Source of the DNA: Bog-532 sp963830385
GTDB taxonomy: Bacteria; Actinomycetota; Actinomycetes; Streptosporangiales; Streptosporangiaceae
Length of the DNA: 64,000 nt
Assembly (NCBI GenBank): GCA_963830385.1
Contig: CAWHMD010000008.1
Span: forward strand, 248,001-312,000
Direction: 5' to 3'
Shown here: piece by piece, positions 16,863 to 25,540 of the stretch
Numbering within the stretch: the stretch's first letter is position 1
Layout: each line of letters opens with the position of its first letter
Notes under the pieces: model-generated
Told to the model about the DNA's origin: nothing
The model's database searches: none
What the model saw: the letters and a program-made list of their open reading frames with translations, nothing else
Made by a program: the position numbers and the translations under genes

Positions 16863-17726
16863 TCACCTGAATAAGTGATTCCGGGTCAAGGTCCCGGTGG
16901 CGGTTGGCCGGCCGTAGCGGTCCCGCACCGCGGTGACGACTGTGTCCTGGTCCGGCTTGGCGCTGACCACCATGCCCTGGTAGTCGAACAGCGGTGAGAT
17001 CAGCCGGTAGCTGAGGGAAAGGCCATCGTCACCCGCGTCGCCCTGACCGGTCGCGCGGGCGGCTGTCGCGCGGGCGGCTTCGGCCATGGCCAGCGCCTGC
17101 AGCGGCCCATGGGTCAGCAACCCGGGGTAGCCCTCGACCTCGCGCACGTAGTCGCGGTCGTAGTGGATGCGATGCGCGTTGTAGGTAAGGGCGGAAAAGC
17201 GGAACAGCAAGGTCGGGGTGACCTCGATCGCCCACTCGCCGTCCGCGGGCGGGACGACCGGGGCGTCCTCGCCGGGAGCGGCGGCCGGACCGCTGGGGGA
17301 GACCGCTTCGCGGTAGACGAGATCTTGCTCTTCGTCGACGACGGCCAGCCCCCGCTGCTCGATCTGGTGGTGGACCACCACGAAGGTCAGCGAGCCGGAC
17401 CGGCCCTGCTTTTCCTCGACCGACTGGACGCGGCTGCGCCGGGTGGCGGGCTCGCCGCAGCGCAGCAGCCCGCTGGTCCGCACCCGGCCGCCCGCCCACA
17501 TCCGCCGTTTGCCCGTTGCCGGGGGAGCGGGCACCGTGCCCCGGACCGGGTGGCCGTCGGGGCCGAGGTCCGCTTGCGCGGGCCGGTCCAGCAGGTACAG
17601 CCAGTGCCAGAGCAGCGGCAGCCCCGCGCCGTACTCGAGGTCGGGTACCGGCACGTCGAGGAGCGCACCCAGCGCCCGGGCCGGCTCCGGTCCCAGCGTC
17701 TCGGTCCGTTCGATGATCTCGCTCAC
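16863..17726 (-). CDS. FAS1-like/MaoC-type hotdog dehydratase (HTD2 / mesaconyl-CoA hydratase-like)
   Basis: A 287-residue double-hotdog protein. The N-terminal half is the FAS1-like dehydratase domain (GAGLPLLWHWLYLLDRP, RMWAGGRVR); the C-terminal half carries RFSALTYNAHRIHYDRDYVR followed by EGYPGLLTHGPLQALAM, with the catalytic Asn/His-type hydratase motif. Homologues hydrate or dehydrate acyl-CoA thioesters, including mesaconyl-C4-CoA and 3-methylfumaryl-CoA. It is divergent from an FMN monooxygenase and upstream of the two small hydrolases. The exact CoA substrate cannot be told from sequence. Confidence 0.78.
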   Translation of the reverse strand: MSEIIERTETLGPEPARALGALLDVPVPDLEYGAGLPLLWHWLYLLDRPAQADLGPDGHPVRGTVPAPPATGKRRMWAGGRVRTSGLLRCGEPATRRSRVQSVEEKQGRSGSLTFVVVHHQIEQRGLAVVDEEQDLVYREAVSPSGPAAAPGEDAPVVPPADGEWAIEVTPTLLFRFSALTYNAHRIHYDRDYVREVEGYPGLLTHGPLQALAMAEAARATAARATGQGDAGDDGLSLSYRLISPLFDYQGMVVSAKPDQDTVVTAVRDRYGRPTATGTLTRNHLFR

Positions 17727-17854
17727 AGCCAGCTATCATCCCTGGTTCGCCCGAACGTCCGCAAAGTACCCCGGCTGGTCACCGGCGGCCGTCCAGGAAT
17801 GACTCCTGCCATGCCGTTGCTGTGTCGTGTGCATCCGCGAAGGGAGCCAGCCCC

Positions 17855-19186
17855 ATGAGCGCACGGCCGTTGCACTTCAACGCCTTCATCTGGCCGAACG
17901 GCTATCACGAGTCGGCCTGGCGGGTGGTGCCGGACGATGTCCGCGGCGTCCTCGGGCTTGCGTACTTCACCGGCATCGCCAAGGTCGCCGAGCGTGGCCT
18001 GATGGATTCGATCTTCCTGGCCGACAACATCGCCATCGCCGAATACCGCGCCACCTACCTGCCGCAGACGCAGTTCGACCCGATCTCGGTGCTGTCCGCG
18101 CAGGCCGCCGTGACCAGCCACATCGGGCTGATCGGGACCGGCTCGACGACCTACAGTAAGCCGTGGGAGCTGGCCCGCCGGTTCGCGACGCTGGACCACC
18201 TGAGCGGCGGCCGGGCCGGCTGGAACATCGTCACCACGGTCACCCCGCTGGCCGCCGCGGCCTTCGGCGAGCCGTTCCATCCCGACCACGCCGACCGTTA
18301 CGCCCGCGCGCACGAGTTCGTCGAGGTCGTCCAGCGCGCGTGGGACAGCTGGGAGGACGACGCGGTCGTCGGTGACCGCGAACGGGGCGTGTGGGCCGAC
18401 CGCGCCAGGCTGCACGCCCCCCATTTCCACGGTAAGTACTACGACTCCGAGGGCGTGCTGCCCTTTCCGCGCTCCCCGCAAGGTCACCCGGTGCTCGTCC
18501 AGGCCGGGCAGTCCGCGGCCGGCGTCGGGCTGGCGGCCCGTTACGCCGAGCTGGTGTTCTCCGGGCCGCCGTCCCGGGAGGCGGCGGTGGCGTTCCGGGC
18601 CGACCTGCACACCCAGGTCACCGAGGCCGGCCGGGACCCGGAGCACGTGCTCGTGCTGCCCGCGCTGATGATCACGCTGGGCGGCACCGAGGCCGAGGCC
18701 CAGGCCCGCGCGCACCGGCTGGAGGAGCTCTCCAGCGCCGACTTCCGCTGGCAGAACGCGCTGTACACGGCCGGGCTGGACCCGGACGGGTTCGACCCCG
18801 ACGTCCCGCTGCCGGCCGAGCTGCGCGACGGGAAGCCGGCCCCGTCCAGCCGGGCCGAGCTGCTGTTCGAGGCGGCCCGGGCACGGCCGCAAGCGTCCCT
18901 GCGCGAGGTCGCGCAGCACCTGACCGGCGGCGCGGGCCAGAGCCATTTCGTCGGGACCCCCGAGCAGCTCGCCGACCACATCATCGCCTGGCAGGACGCG
19001 GGCGCCGTCGACGGGTTCACCATCATGGGCTCGACGCTGCCCTACGAGCTGGAAACGTTCGTCGACCAGGTGGTGCCGATCCTGCAGCGCCGCGGCCGCT
19101 ACCGCACCGAGTACACCGGCACCACCCTGCGCGACCACCTCGGCCTCCAGCGCCCGGCCGCGCGCGCTCCCGGGATCAGGCACTGA
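17855..19186 (+). CDS. NtaA/SnaA/DszA-family FMN-dependent monooxygenase
   Basis: A 443-residue luciferase-like flavin monooxygenase that would use FMNH2 from a partner reductase to hydroxylate or desulfurise a small substrate. Diagnostic stretches are LHFNAFIWPNGYHESAWR, FLADNIAIAEY, FDPISVLSAQA, WELARRFATLDHLSGGRAGW and NIVTTVTPLAAAAFGEPF. The ATG is chosen for the AGGGAG eleven bases upstream. It is divergent from the FAS1-like dehydratase and convergent, six bases apart, with an XRE regulator. No flavin reductase gene is adjacent. Confidence 0.87.
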   Translation: MSARPLHFNAFIWPNGYHESAWRVVPDDVRGVLGLAYFTGIAKVAERGLMDSIFLADNIAIAEYRATYLPQTQFDPISVLSAQAAVTSHIGLIGTGSTTYSKPWELARRFATLDHLSGGRAGWNIVTTVTPLAAAAFGEPFHPDHADRYARAHEFVEVVQRAWDSWEDDAVVGDRERGVWADRARLHAPHFHGKYYDSEGVLPFPRSPQGHPVLVQAGQSAAGVGLAARYAELVFSGPPSREAAVAFRADLHTQVTEAGRDPEHVLVLPALMITLGGTEAEAQARAHRLEELSSADFRWQNALYTAGLDPDGFDPDVPLPAELRDGKPAPSSRAELLFEAARARPQASLREVAQHLTGGAGQSHFVGTPEQLADHIIAWQDAGAVDGFTIMGSTLPYELETFVDQVVPILQRRGRYRTEYTGTTLRDHLGLQRPAARAPGIRH

Positions 19187-19191
19187 GCTGG

Positions 19192-20001
19192 CTAAAGGCT
19201 GGCCAGCAGCTGGAGCCGTTCGGCGCTGGGGGAGCCGGGGGCGGCGTGGTAGATCACCAGCAGCTGCCGGGTCTCGGGCTGGATGAGCTTTTCGTAACTG
19301 AGCTCGAGCCGTCCGGCCACCGGGTGGTCGAACCGGGTCAGGCCGGTGGTCTTGGCCCGGACGTCGCGGCGGGCCCACAGGGTGGCGAAGCGTTCGCTGG
19401 CCACGGTCAGCTCGCCGATCGTCTCCAGCAGCTCCGGGTCGGTGATGTCCGGGCTGAGCTGCGCGCGCAGGCCGGCGACGACCTTGGCTGTCATGTCTTC
19501 CCAGTCGGGGTAGAGCTGCCGCATGGCCGGTTCGAGGAACGCGGCCCGCAGCGGGTTGCGGCCGACCGCGAAGAACGGCGACAGCGCCACCGCCAGCCGG
19601 TTGGCGGCCACGATCCGGCCGTGGCTGGCCTGGGCGTAGGCCGGGGTCAGGGGCCAGCAGTCGAGGAGCGGCTGCAACCCTCGCTCGGTGGCCGGCCGCC
19701 GCCTGCGGCGGCGCGCCGGTGGCGCCGGGTGGGCGAGCCGGTGCAGGTAGGCCTGGGCGTCGTCGTCGAGCTGGAGGGCGGCGGCGATGCCGTCCAGGAT
19801 CGGATCGGACGGGTGCAGGTCACGGCCCTGCTCCAGCCGCAGGTAGTACTCGACGCTGACCCCGGCCAGCATCGCCACCTCTTCGCGCCGCAGGCCGGGG
19901 ACCCGGCGGCGGTCGCCACCGGGCAGGCCGGCTTGCTCGGGGCTGAGCTGCTCGCGGCGGGCCCGCAGGAACTGGCCCAGGGTGTCGGGATCGGCTGGCA
20001 T
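19192..20001 (-). CDS. XRE-family regulator with MmyB-like ligand-binding domain
   Basis: A 269-residue regulator. The N-terminal helix-turn-helix (residues 6-80) contains LGQFLRARREQLSPEQAGLP, PGLRREEVAMLAGVSVEYY and RLEQGRDLHPSDPIL; the C-terminal MmyB domain (about 105-265) has CWPLTPAYAQASHGRIVAAN and YPDWEDMTAKVVAGLRAQ. This group usually sits beside, and controls, short-chain dehydrogenase genes, and here it follows an SDR gene by seven bases in the same operon. The ligand is not known. Confidence 0.87.
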   Translation of the reverse strand: MPADPDTLGQFLRARREQLSPEQAGLPGGDRRRVPGLRREEVAMLAGVSVEYYLRLEQGRDLHPSDPILDGIAAALQLDDDAQAYLHRLAHPAPPARRRRRRPATERGLQPLLDCWPLTPAYAQASHGRIVAANRLAVALSPFFAVGRNPLRAAFLEPAMRQLYPDWEDMTAKVVAGLRAQLSPDITDPELLETIGELTVASERFATLWARRDVRAKTTGLTRFDHPVAGRLELSYEKLIQPETRQLLVIYHAAPGSPSAERLQLLASL

Positions 20002-20008
20002 GATCCGC

Positions 20009-21058
20009 CTATCCTCCCGCGTGGCCTCGTGCCTGGCCGAGCAGGCCCAGGCGGATGAGGCTCTCACCGCTGGCGGTCACGGCGTCCTCGTTCGGCCGGG
20101 GTGCCCAGCCCAGCTCGGTCCGGGCCTTTTCGTTGCTGGCGCGGCGGACCACGCCGAGCTGCGACACCAGCTCCCGCCGCCCGGGCTGAAGCCTGGCCAG
20201 CCCCTTGATCAGCCAGGCCGGAGCCGACCGGGCCGGAGCCTGGGCGGCGGCGTCGCCGAGACGAGCCCGCAAGGTGGCGGCGATCTGGCCGAACGACATG
20301 ACCCCGCCCGCCAGGGCCAGGTAGCGCTGGCCGGCCGCCTGCGGCGCCGTCATCGCCCGTACGTGCAGGTCGGCCGCGTCGCGGACGTCGACCGTCTGCG
20401 TCCACATCGGCGGGGCGATTCGCATCCCGCCGGTCAGCATGGTGGCGATGATCGCAATCGAGCTGGCGTAGTCGGGCCCGAGCACCGGCCCGAAGATGCC
20501 GACCGGGTTGATCGCCGTCAGCTCCAGGTCCTTGCCCTCGGCCTCGATGAAGTCCCAGGCGGCGCGCTCGGCTATGGCCTTCGATTTGACGTAGGCGCCG
20601 ACCCCGGGCCCGTCCACGTCGGTCCAGTCCCGCTCATCGAAGACCCGGCTGGTCCGGCCGTGACCGTACCCGACCGCCGCGAACGACGACGTGAGGACCA
20701 CCCGCCGGACGCCGGCGGCCCGGGCCGCGCGCAGCACCCGCAGTGTCCCGTCACGGGCCGGCTCGATGACGTCGTTCTCGTCGGCCGGGGCTGCGCCCGG
20801 GAACGGGGAGGCCACGTGCACCACATATTCGGCGCCCGCGACGGCTGCGTCCCAGCCGTCGTCGCGGGTCAGATCGGCCGGAAAGTAACGGATCCCGGCC
20901 ACGTCGGCGACCCCGGCCGTCCGCAGCATCGCCGCCACGTCCGGTTGCCGCGCGAGCGATCGCAGGGTCGTCCTTACCTGATGCCCGTCGGCCAGCAGCC
21001 GGACCATCGTGTGGGCCCCGAGGAAACCCGTTCCCCCGGTCACCAATACTTCAGCCAT
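20009..21058 (-). CDS. Extended SDR / NAD(P)-dependent aldehyde reductase-like protein
   Basis: A 349-residue extended short-chain dehydrogenase. Rossmann start VLVTGGTGFLGAHTMVRLLA (GxxGxxG), HVASPFP after beta-4, and the catalytic tyrosine-lysine in GAYVKSKAIAERAAW, with LTAINPVGIFGPVLGPD downstream. The family includes dihydroflavonol-4-reductase-like and aldehyde reductases. It forms an operon with the MmyB-type regulator just downstream. An IS630 insertion lies about 130 bases upstream of its start, so its original promoter region may have been altered. Confidence 0.85.
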   Translation of the reverse strand: MAEVLVTGGTGFLGAHTMVRLLADGHQVRTTLRSLARQPDVAAMLRTAGVADVAGIRYFPADLTRDDGWDAAVAGAEYVVHVASPFPGAAPADENDVIEPARDGTLRVLRAARAAGVRRVVLTSSFAAVGYGHGRTSRVFDERDWTDVDGPGVGAYVKSKAIAERAAWDFIEAEGKDLELTAINPVGIFGPVLGPDYASSIAIIATMLTGGMRIAPPMWTQTVDVRDAADLHVRAMTAPQAAGQRYLALAGGVMSFGQIAATLRARLGDAAAQAPARSAPAWLIKGLARLQPGRRELVSQLGVVRRASNEKARTELGWAPRPNEDAVTASGESLIRLGLLGQARGHAGG

Positions 21059-21130
21059 GCCCCGATTGTCGGTGACGCTGCGTAGATGCTCCAGGTCCTC
21101 CCGATACTGGTGCCCGCGGGGACAGGCTGG

Positions 21131-21193
21131 TCAGGCGGGCGGCTGCCGCACGCCGAAGAGGTTCCCGAACGGGTCGCCGGCCGTACATGTCTC
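21131..21193 (-). pseudogene. 3' remnant of a VOC/glyoxalase-family gene
   Basis: About 20 residues are left: AGDPFGNLFGVRQPPA and stop, the very typical end of VOC (glyoxalase/bleomycin-resistance fold) proteins. The sequence stops exactly at the left end of the IS630 element. No VOC N-terminal part is found on the other side of the element, so the insertion was accompanied or followed by a deletion. Confidence 0.65.
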
Positions 21194-21297
21194 CTAGTGT
21201 TCCGGTCTTGAGTTGCCTCGTCGCCACATGAGTCGTGTTTCGTTTCAGGTTCTGGCCTGATGGTGACGGCGGGTGTGGCCGGCTGTCTGCTGGTGGC

Positions 21298-22016
21298 ATG
21301 GGTGATAGCAGGCTGGCGCCGCTGGTGGTCTCTGATGGTGAGCGGCGGACGCTGGAGAACTGGGCGAAGCGGCGGAAGACCGCGCAAGGGCTGGCGCTGC
21401 GGGCGCGGATCGTGCTGGCCTGCGCGGACGGCGGCTCCAATATCGCCGTTGCGGTACGGCTGCGGGTGAACCGGGCCACCGTCACCAAGTGGCGGGCCCG
21501 GTTCCTGGCCCGCCGGCTGGACGGCCTGGGTGATGAGCCCCGGCCCGGGGTGCCGCGCACCATCACCGATGCCCAGGTGGAGGAGGTGATCGTGCGGACC
21601 CTGGAAGAGGTGCCCGCGGGTGCCGCGCACTGGTCCAAGCGGGAGCTGGCCCGCCAGGCCGGCATCTCCCCGGCCAGCGTCCACCGGATCCGCTGCGCAC
21701 CGGCAAAATCAGGGACGTCGTGGGCCTGTATCTCGCCCCGCCATCCAGCGCCGTTGTTTTCGCCGTGGATGAAAAACCTCAGATCCAGGCCCTGGCCCGG
21801 ACCGCGCCGGTGCTGCCGATGATCCCCGGGGTGCCCGGGCGGCGCAGCCACGATTATGCCCGGCACGGCACCATCGACCTGTTCGCCGCGCTGAACACCG
21901 CCACCGGCAAAGTCATCGGCAAGCTATCGGCCCAGCACCGGGCGGTGGACTTCCGCGACTTCCCCGGCCAGATCGACCGGCAGACCAAACCCGGCCTGGC
22001 CATCCACGTCATCTGA
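21298..22016 (+). pseudogene. IS630 transposase, N-terminal and central part
   Basis: The N-terminal helix-turn-helix region reads RRKTAQGLALRARIVLACAD and RLRVNRATVTKWRARFLARR, then HWSKRELARQAGISPASVHR. After VHRI a deletion of roughly 20 codons with a frame change joins to KIRDVVGLYLAPPSS, followed by the first catalytic Asp in VFAVDEKPQIQALART and SHDYARHGTIDLFAAL. The frame ends at IHVI followed by TGA where the 2-kb insert begins. It is thus broken twice: an internal deletion and the insertion. Confidence 0.82.
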
Positions 22017-22069
22017 CGCTCTTATTGATGTCAAGGCAGGGGTCTCCGGCGATGGCAGAGGCGTGCCAG

Positions 22070-22798
22070 TCAGCCCGTACGACGTGACTCGTGCGGCAGC
22101 GGCCGGTACTGCCAGTGCCACGGCTCGGCCCGCATGCCGAACTTGTTGCCCGGCGGCCAGGACTCGTAGAACCGGAACCGCGCTGCGTGCTCCCGCAGCC
22201 AGGCGTACTCCGCGGTGTATGCGAAGTCGCCCGGATCGGTGTCGGACGGAGACCCGTCGACGTTCTTGAAGTCGATGGCCGCCTTGCTTGCGATGGTGTG
22301 CTGGGAGTAGCCCGGTGGCGAGGCGTGCCGGATAGCCTGCCCGATGTCGCCCTGGTAGCGGGTGACCAGCCAGCTGACGAAGACGGCAACCTGGTAAGCG
22401 GGCGATCGGTAGCACGACTGGACGAGCAGCTGGCGGCCCGGATACTCGCCCGTGAACGCGTCGTTCAGCGCGGTGTACTTCTCGAAGACGTGCCGTGGGA
22501 CGTACTTGTCGCCCAGTGCCCGCCGCTCGCCGTGCTCGGTGTACTGCTGGCCGGATACCGTGACCAGGTCGGACGGTACCGGCTCCAGATCCCCTGCGTA
22601 GGGCGTGTCCACCCCGTAGTCGCTTGGCCGCAGGCCGATGACCTGCTCGACGAGGACGCGCTGCCCGTCGTCGAGGAACTCCCGGAGCCGGTCCAAAGTG
22701 ATGACGGGGGTAAGGACCCGATCCGTTTCGAGCTGGTCCAGCCGTGCTAGGAATCCGCGGAGCAGCGTCTCGTCAAAGGATCGCACCGGGACGGCCAC
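22070..22798 (-). CDS. M15-family D-alanyl-D-alanine carboxypeptidase-like protein inside the IS630 insert
   Basis: A 242-residue VanY/DacB-type M15 metallopeptidase. Key parts are LLVQSCYRSPAYQ, the zinc motif region PPGYSQHTIASKAAIDF (His and Asp ligands) and PWHWQYRP with the final His ligand; ESWPPGNKFGM precedes it. M15 enzymes trim the terminal D-Ala of peptidoglycan stem peptides. There is no signal peptide, which would imply a cytoplasmic enzyme or a lost leader. The reading frame is intact although the transposases on both sides are broken. It lies between the left insert boundary and the IS110 remnant, as apparent cargo. Confidence 0.75.
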   Translation of the reverse strand: MAVPVRSFDETLLRGFLARLDQLETDRVLTPVITLDRLREFLDDGQRVLVEQVIGLRPSDYGVDTPYAGDLEPVPSDLVTVSGQQYTEHGERRALGDKYVPRHVFEKYTALNDAFTGEYPGRQLLVQSCYRSPAYQVAVFVSWLVTRYQGDIGQAIRHASPPGYSQHTIASKAAIDFKNVDGSPSDTDPGDFAYTAEYAWLREHAARFRFYESWPPGNKFGMRAEPWHWQYRPLPHESRRTG

Positions 22799-22887
22799 AG
22801 GGCGATGCTACAAGCGAAGCCCGGCTGGCCGGCTAGCACAGAGCGTTCCATTCCGAGGGCGGCGGTGCGCTCGCGGGACGCACGTGG

Positions 22888-23825
22888 TCAGGTGACCAGG
22901 AGCGGGAAGACTTCGCGGGCGATGTAGCGCTTGAGGCAGCGCATGATCTCGGTCTTGGTCTTGCCCTCGGCGGTGCGGCGGGCGACGTAGGCCTTGGTCG
23001 GCTGGTGGCAGCCCATGCGGACCAGGGCGATGCGCCACAGGGCGCTGTTGGCCTGCCGGTCCCCGCCGCGGTGCAGCCGGTGCCGGTCGGTCCGGCCGGA
23101 CGACACCGGGATCGGGGCCGCACCGCACAGCCGGGCGAACGACGCTTCGGAGCGGAGCCGGTCGCGGTTGTCCCCGGCGGTGACCAGCAGCTGCCCGGCG
23201 GTCTCCCCCCGACCCCGGGCAGCGCCAGGAGCCCGGGCGCGACGGCGGTGACCAGCGGGGTGAGCTGGATGTCAAGATCGTCGATCTCGGCCTGCAGCGC
23301 CTGCCAGCGGCGGGCCAGGGCCCGCAGCGCCGTCTTAACCGCCGAGGCTGGGTCACTGACCGGGCCGGGGCGCAGGGCGGCGCACGCGCGGATCCGGTGC
23401 TTGGAAGTGAGCTTGCGCAGCGGGGCACGGACCGGCTCAGCCGCGGTCACGACCAGGGCGTCGAGCTGGGCACCGGCCTGGATACGGGCCTTCATCGCGC
23501 CCCGGCGCGCAACGCGCAGCACCCGGATCATCTCGACCTGGGCGTCGCGGGACTTCGGGGTTCCGGTGGCGCGGCCGGACTGGACAGCACGGGCAGCCGA
23601 CTCAGCGTCGAGGGGATCAGACTTGCCGTTGCTGCCGGTGCCCTCCATGCCGACCTTGTCGACCGGGCCGAACGACTCCGACCAGGTCGCCAGCTGCGCA
23701 TAACCGCGAGTAGTGGCCGGGAAAGCCCTGGTCTCCAGCAGGCGGCCCGCCGAGTCGAGTACCGCCGCCACGTGCACGTCGGTGTGAGTGTCCACGCCGA
23801 CCGTCACCATCATCTCGCCGTCCAC
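22888..23825 (-). pseudogene. IS110-family transposase remnant
   Basis: The DEDD-type N-terminus is visible (MMVTVGVDTHTDVHVAAVLD). MEGTGS is joined directly to NGKSDPLDAESAARAV, so about 40 residues, including the region between the first and second acidic residues, are deleted in frame. Near 23207, at a run of six C, the frame shifts; the C-terminal Tnp_20 domain continues out of frame with PIPVSSGRTDRHRLHRGGDR and KAYVARRTAEGKTKTEIMRC, ending in FPLLVT. The catalytic serine region (SSGRTDRH) is present. Not functional as read. Confidence 0.8.
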
Positions 23826-24051
23826 ACGGCTCCTTCGCTGCTCGAAAGAAACAGGTCACCGGAGTGCGGCAGCGACGGACAGCACAGGGACGAGGGACAA
23901 GCCCAGGCTCTTATCAGGTCACCACGCCGCGCCCACCGGGGCACAGCGGTGATCCCGGACCAGGCTGGACGACGGATCAGATTCAAGGCACGCAGCCGGT
24001 GACAACTAGAGTCAGCCCAGCCAGCCCGGGACCACCGTCTACCAGAATCCC
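23826..24051 (-). other. Non-coding end of the IS110 remnant (site expected for a bridge RNA)
   Basis: No gene is visible in this stretch between the IS110 start codon and the right insert boundary. In IS110-group elements the non-coding end upstream of the recombinase encodes the bridge (seek) RNA that pairs with target and donor. Position fits, but I did not identify the RNA fold or guide loops, and the element is degenerate. Confidence 0.3.
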
Positions 24052-24363
24052 TGTGACAACCTGTCCGCCCACAAGGCCCCGGCCGTGCACAAGTGGCTGC
24101 TGGCCCATTCCCGCGTCCAGCTGCACTTCACCCCCACCTACTCCTCCTGGATCAGCCAGGCCGAGCGGTGGTTCGCCGAACTGCAGCGCCGCTGCCTGGA
24201 CCGCGGCGTCTTCTGCTCCCCCGGCGAGCTCACCACCGCACTACAGGACTGGATCAGCATCTGGAACGCCGACGCCCGGCCGTTCCACTGGACCAAGACC
24301 GCCGACCAGATCATCGACCGCATCTGCCGCTACTGCACACGCATCTCCGGACCAACTCACTAG
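24052..24363 (+). pseudogene. IS630 transposase, C-terminal part
   Basis: Continues the split transposase: CDNLSAHKAPAVHKWLLAHS carries the second catalytic Asp, and SSWISQAERWFAELQRR the catalytic Glu, completing the DDE triad started in the left fragment. The end, ICRYCTRISGPTH, and its TAG stop lie inside the right terminus of the element. The codon TGT at its beginning is shared with the left fragment, which defines the insertion point to within about three bases. Confidence 0.82.
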
Positions 24364-24914
24364 GTCACCGTTGGCGGCGCTTCCCAGAGGACCTCGATGC
24401 GAGCCGCGGCGGCGGCGATGGCCGCACCGTCGAGGTGACCGGAGCCAGTGGAAGGCCCGGTGCCGTTGAGGTGGATTTTCAGCTCAACCGGGCCCGGCGG
24501 GGGGAGCGGGGTCACCCACCATCGGGTGACTCCCAGGCCTTCCGTCGCATCTGAATCGCCGCTGACAAGGGTCAGCTGCGGTCCGCCGGGCTGAACGGCG
24601 GGAGCGTTGGCGTTGAGGTCAGCGGATCGCCGCCGGCCATCGGCGTACGCCATTTCCAGCCACGTCAACTGGCCGCGCTCGTGCACGTCAAGAGCGAAAT
24701 CGGCGGGGGATTCCCGGTGCACGCTGTCGGACAGGATCAGCAGGGTGAATTCAAATCCAGCCGGGAACACCGTGACCCCACCGGCCCAGACGGCCAGGCT
24801 GGATTGGCGGACGAGCACGGCGTCACCCGGGACGACGACGGGGATGACACCGTTTGGTGCACCATCGGGCAACTGCGGCGTAGTCACGGCGAACCTGTCT
24901 TCGGGTCCGGCCAC
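24360..24914 (-). CDS. Uncharacterised protein, tandem paralogue B
   Basis: A 184-residue protein of a family I do not recognise. It resembles the next gene upstream: VLVRQSSLAVWAGGVTVFPA matches LIRQPGLLAFVGPICAYPVG, and RWWVTPLPPPGPVELKIHL matches YWWVSPLPPAGPVHFTVML; both have DGR and end near a Trp. A beta-rich fold is likely; no signal peptide or membrane segment. The GTG start overlaps the preceding gene by 31 bases. The stop codon TAG is provided by the terminal CTAG of the IS630 element, so the native C-terminus may have been slightly altered; the paralogue ends at a similar point, so little is lost. Confidence 0.55.
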   Translation of the reverse strand: MAGPEDRFAVTTPQLPDGAPNGVIPVVVPGDAVLVRQSSLAVWAGGVTVFPAGFEFTLLILSDSVHRESPADFALDVHERGQLTWLEMAYADGRRRSADLNANAPAVQPGGPQLTLVSGDSDATEGLGVTRWWVTPLPPPGPVELKIHLNGTGPSTGSGHLDGAAIAAAAARIEVLWEAPPTVT

Positions 24915-25540
24915 AGCCGCGCGGACTTACTCGCCGCGGCGGTGATGAGGGACGCGTCGAATGCCGCGCTACCGGCCCCGCCCGGGAGCCCCGGCAGCAT
25001 GACGGTGAAGTGAACCGGCCCCGCGGGCGGAAGCGGGGAGACCCACCAGTAACTCTCCGCGACCGGAGCCGGGTCGCTGCGGTACAGCAGCGACGTCCCA
25101 CCCGAATAGTTCAGGACAATGTCCGCTGGTGTGGGCCCATCGGCCGTATCGTCGCCGGATTCGGCGGCGCGGCCGTCGGAGAATCTGACCTGGATACGGG
25201 CGGCTGATTGCTTTTCGTCCGCTGTCCTGGCGCTGAAATCCACCAGCCGGGGCGATGGTGCCGTCGGCTGGCCCCGGTCCAGGGCCCGCGAATCGGCGCT
25301 GATCGTGAGGTGGAACAGGAAACCCACCGGATAAGCACAGATGGGGCCGACGAACGCGAGGAGGCCTGGCTGGCGGATCAGCGTGAGACCGCCGTCCACC
25401 GTGACCGGCAGGTAGGGCACGGGCCAGCCGCCTGACGGGATGCTAGCTGCCAAAGCCAGACTCTCCTGCGCGCTCTCGACCTGGATAAAGCTCAGATCAC
25501 TGGTATGGGACCTGGTCAGAGGACCCCAGGGTACAGACAC
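24884..25540 (-). CDS. Uncharacterised protein, tandem paralogue A
   Basis: A 218-residue cytoplasmic-looking protein, homologous over most of its length to the adjacent gene downstream. Shared features are a central hydrophobic beta stretch with LIRQPGLLAFVGPICAYPVG, an Asp-rich middle and YWWVSPLPPAGPVHFTVML before the C-terminal helix. It overlaps the end of the secreted-protein gene by 25 bases and the start of its paralogue by 31, implying a translationally coupled three-gene operon. The precise start is uncertain. Function unknown. Confidence 0.55.
   Translation of the reverse strand: MSVPWGPLTRSHTSDLSFIQVESAQESLALAASIPSGGWPVPYLPVTVDGGLTLIRQPGLLAFVGPICAYPVGFLFHLTISADSRALDRGQPTAPSPRLVDFSARTADEKQSAARIQVRFSDGRAAESGDDTADGPTPADIVLNYSGGTSLLYRSDPAPVAESYWWVSPLPPAGPVHFTVMLPGLPGGAGSAAFDASLITAAASKSARLWPDPKTGSP

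Larger units (their letters stand above)
21194..24363. mobile_element. IS630-type element split by a 2-kb insert
   Basis: The left end begins CTAGTG and the right end finishes CACTAG, short matching termini with the central TA that IS630/Tc1-like elements duplicate. The transposase is divided: its N-terminal and middle parts lie at 21298-22016 and its C-terminal part at 24052-24363. The break falls within one codon (GTCATCTG on the left, TGTGACAAC on the right). Between them sits an insert with an M15 peptidase gene and a broken IS110 transposase. The left flank is a truncated VOC gene; the right terminus supplies the stop codon of the next gene. Confidence 0.8.
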
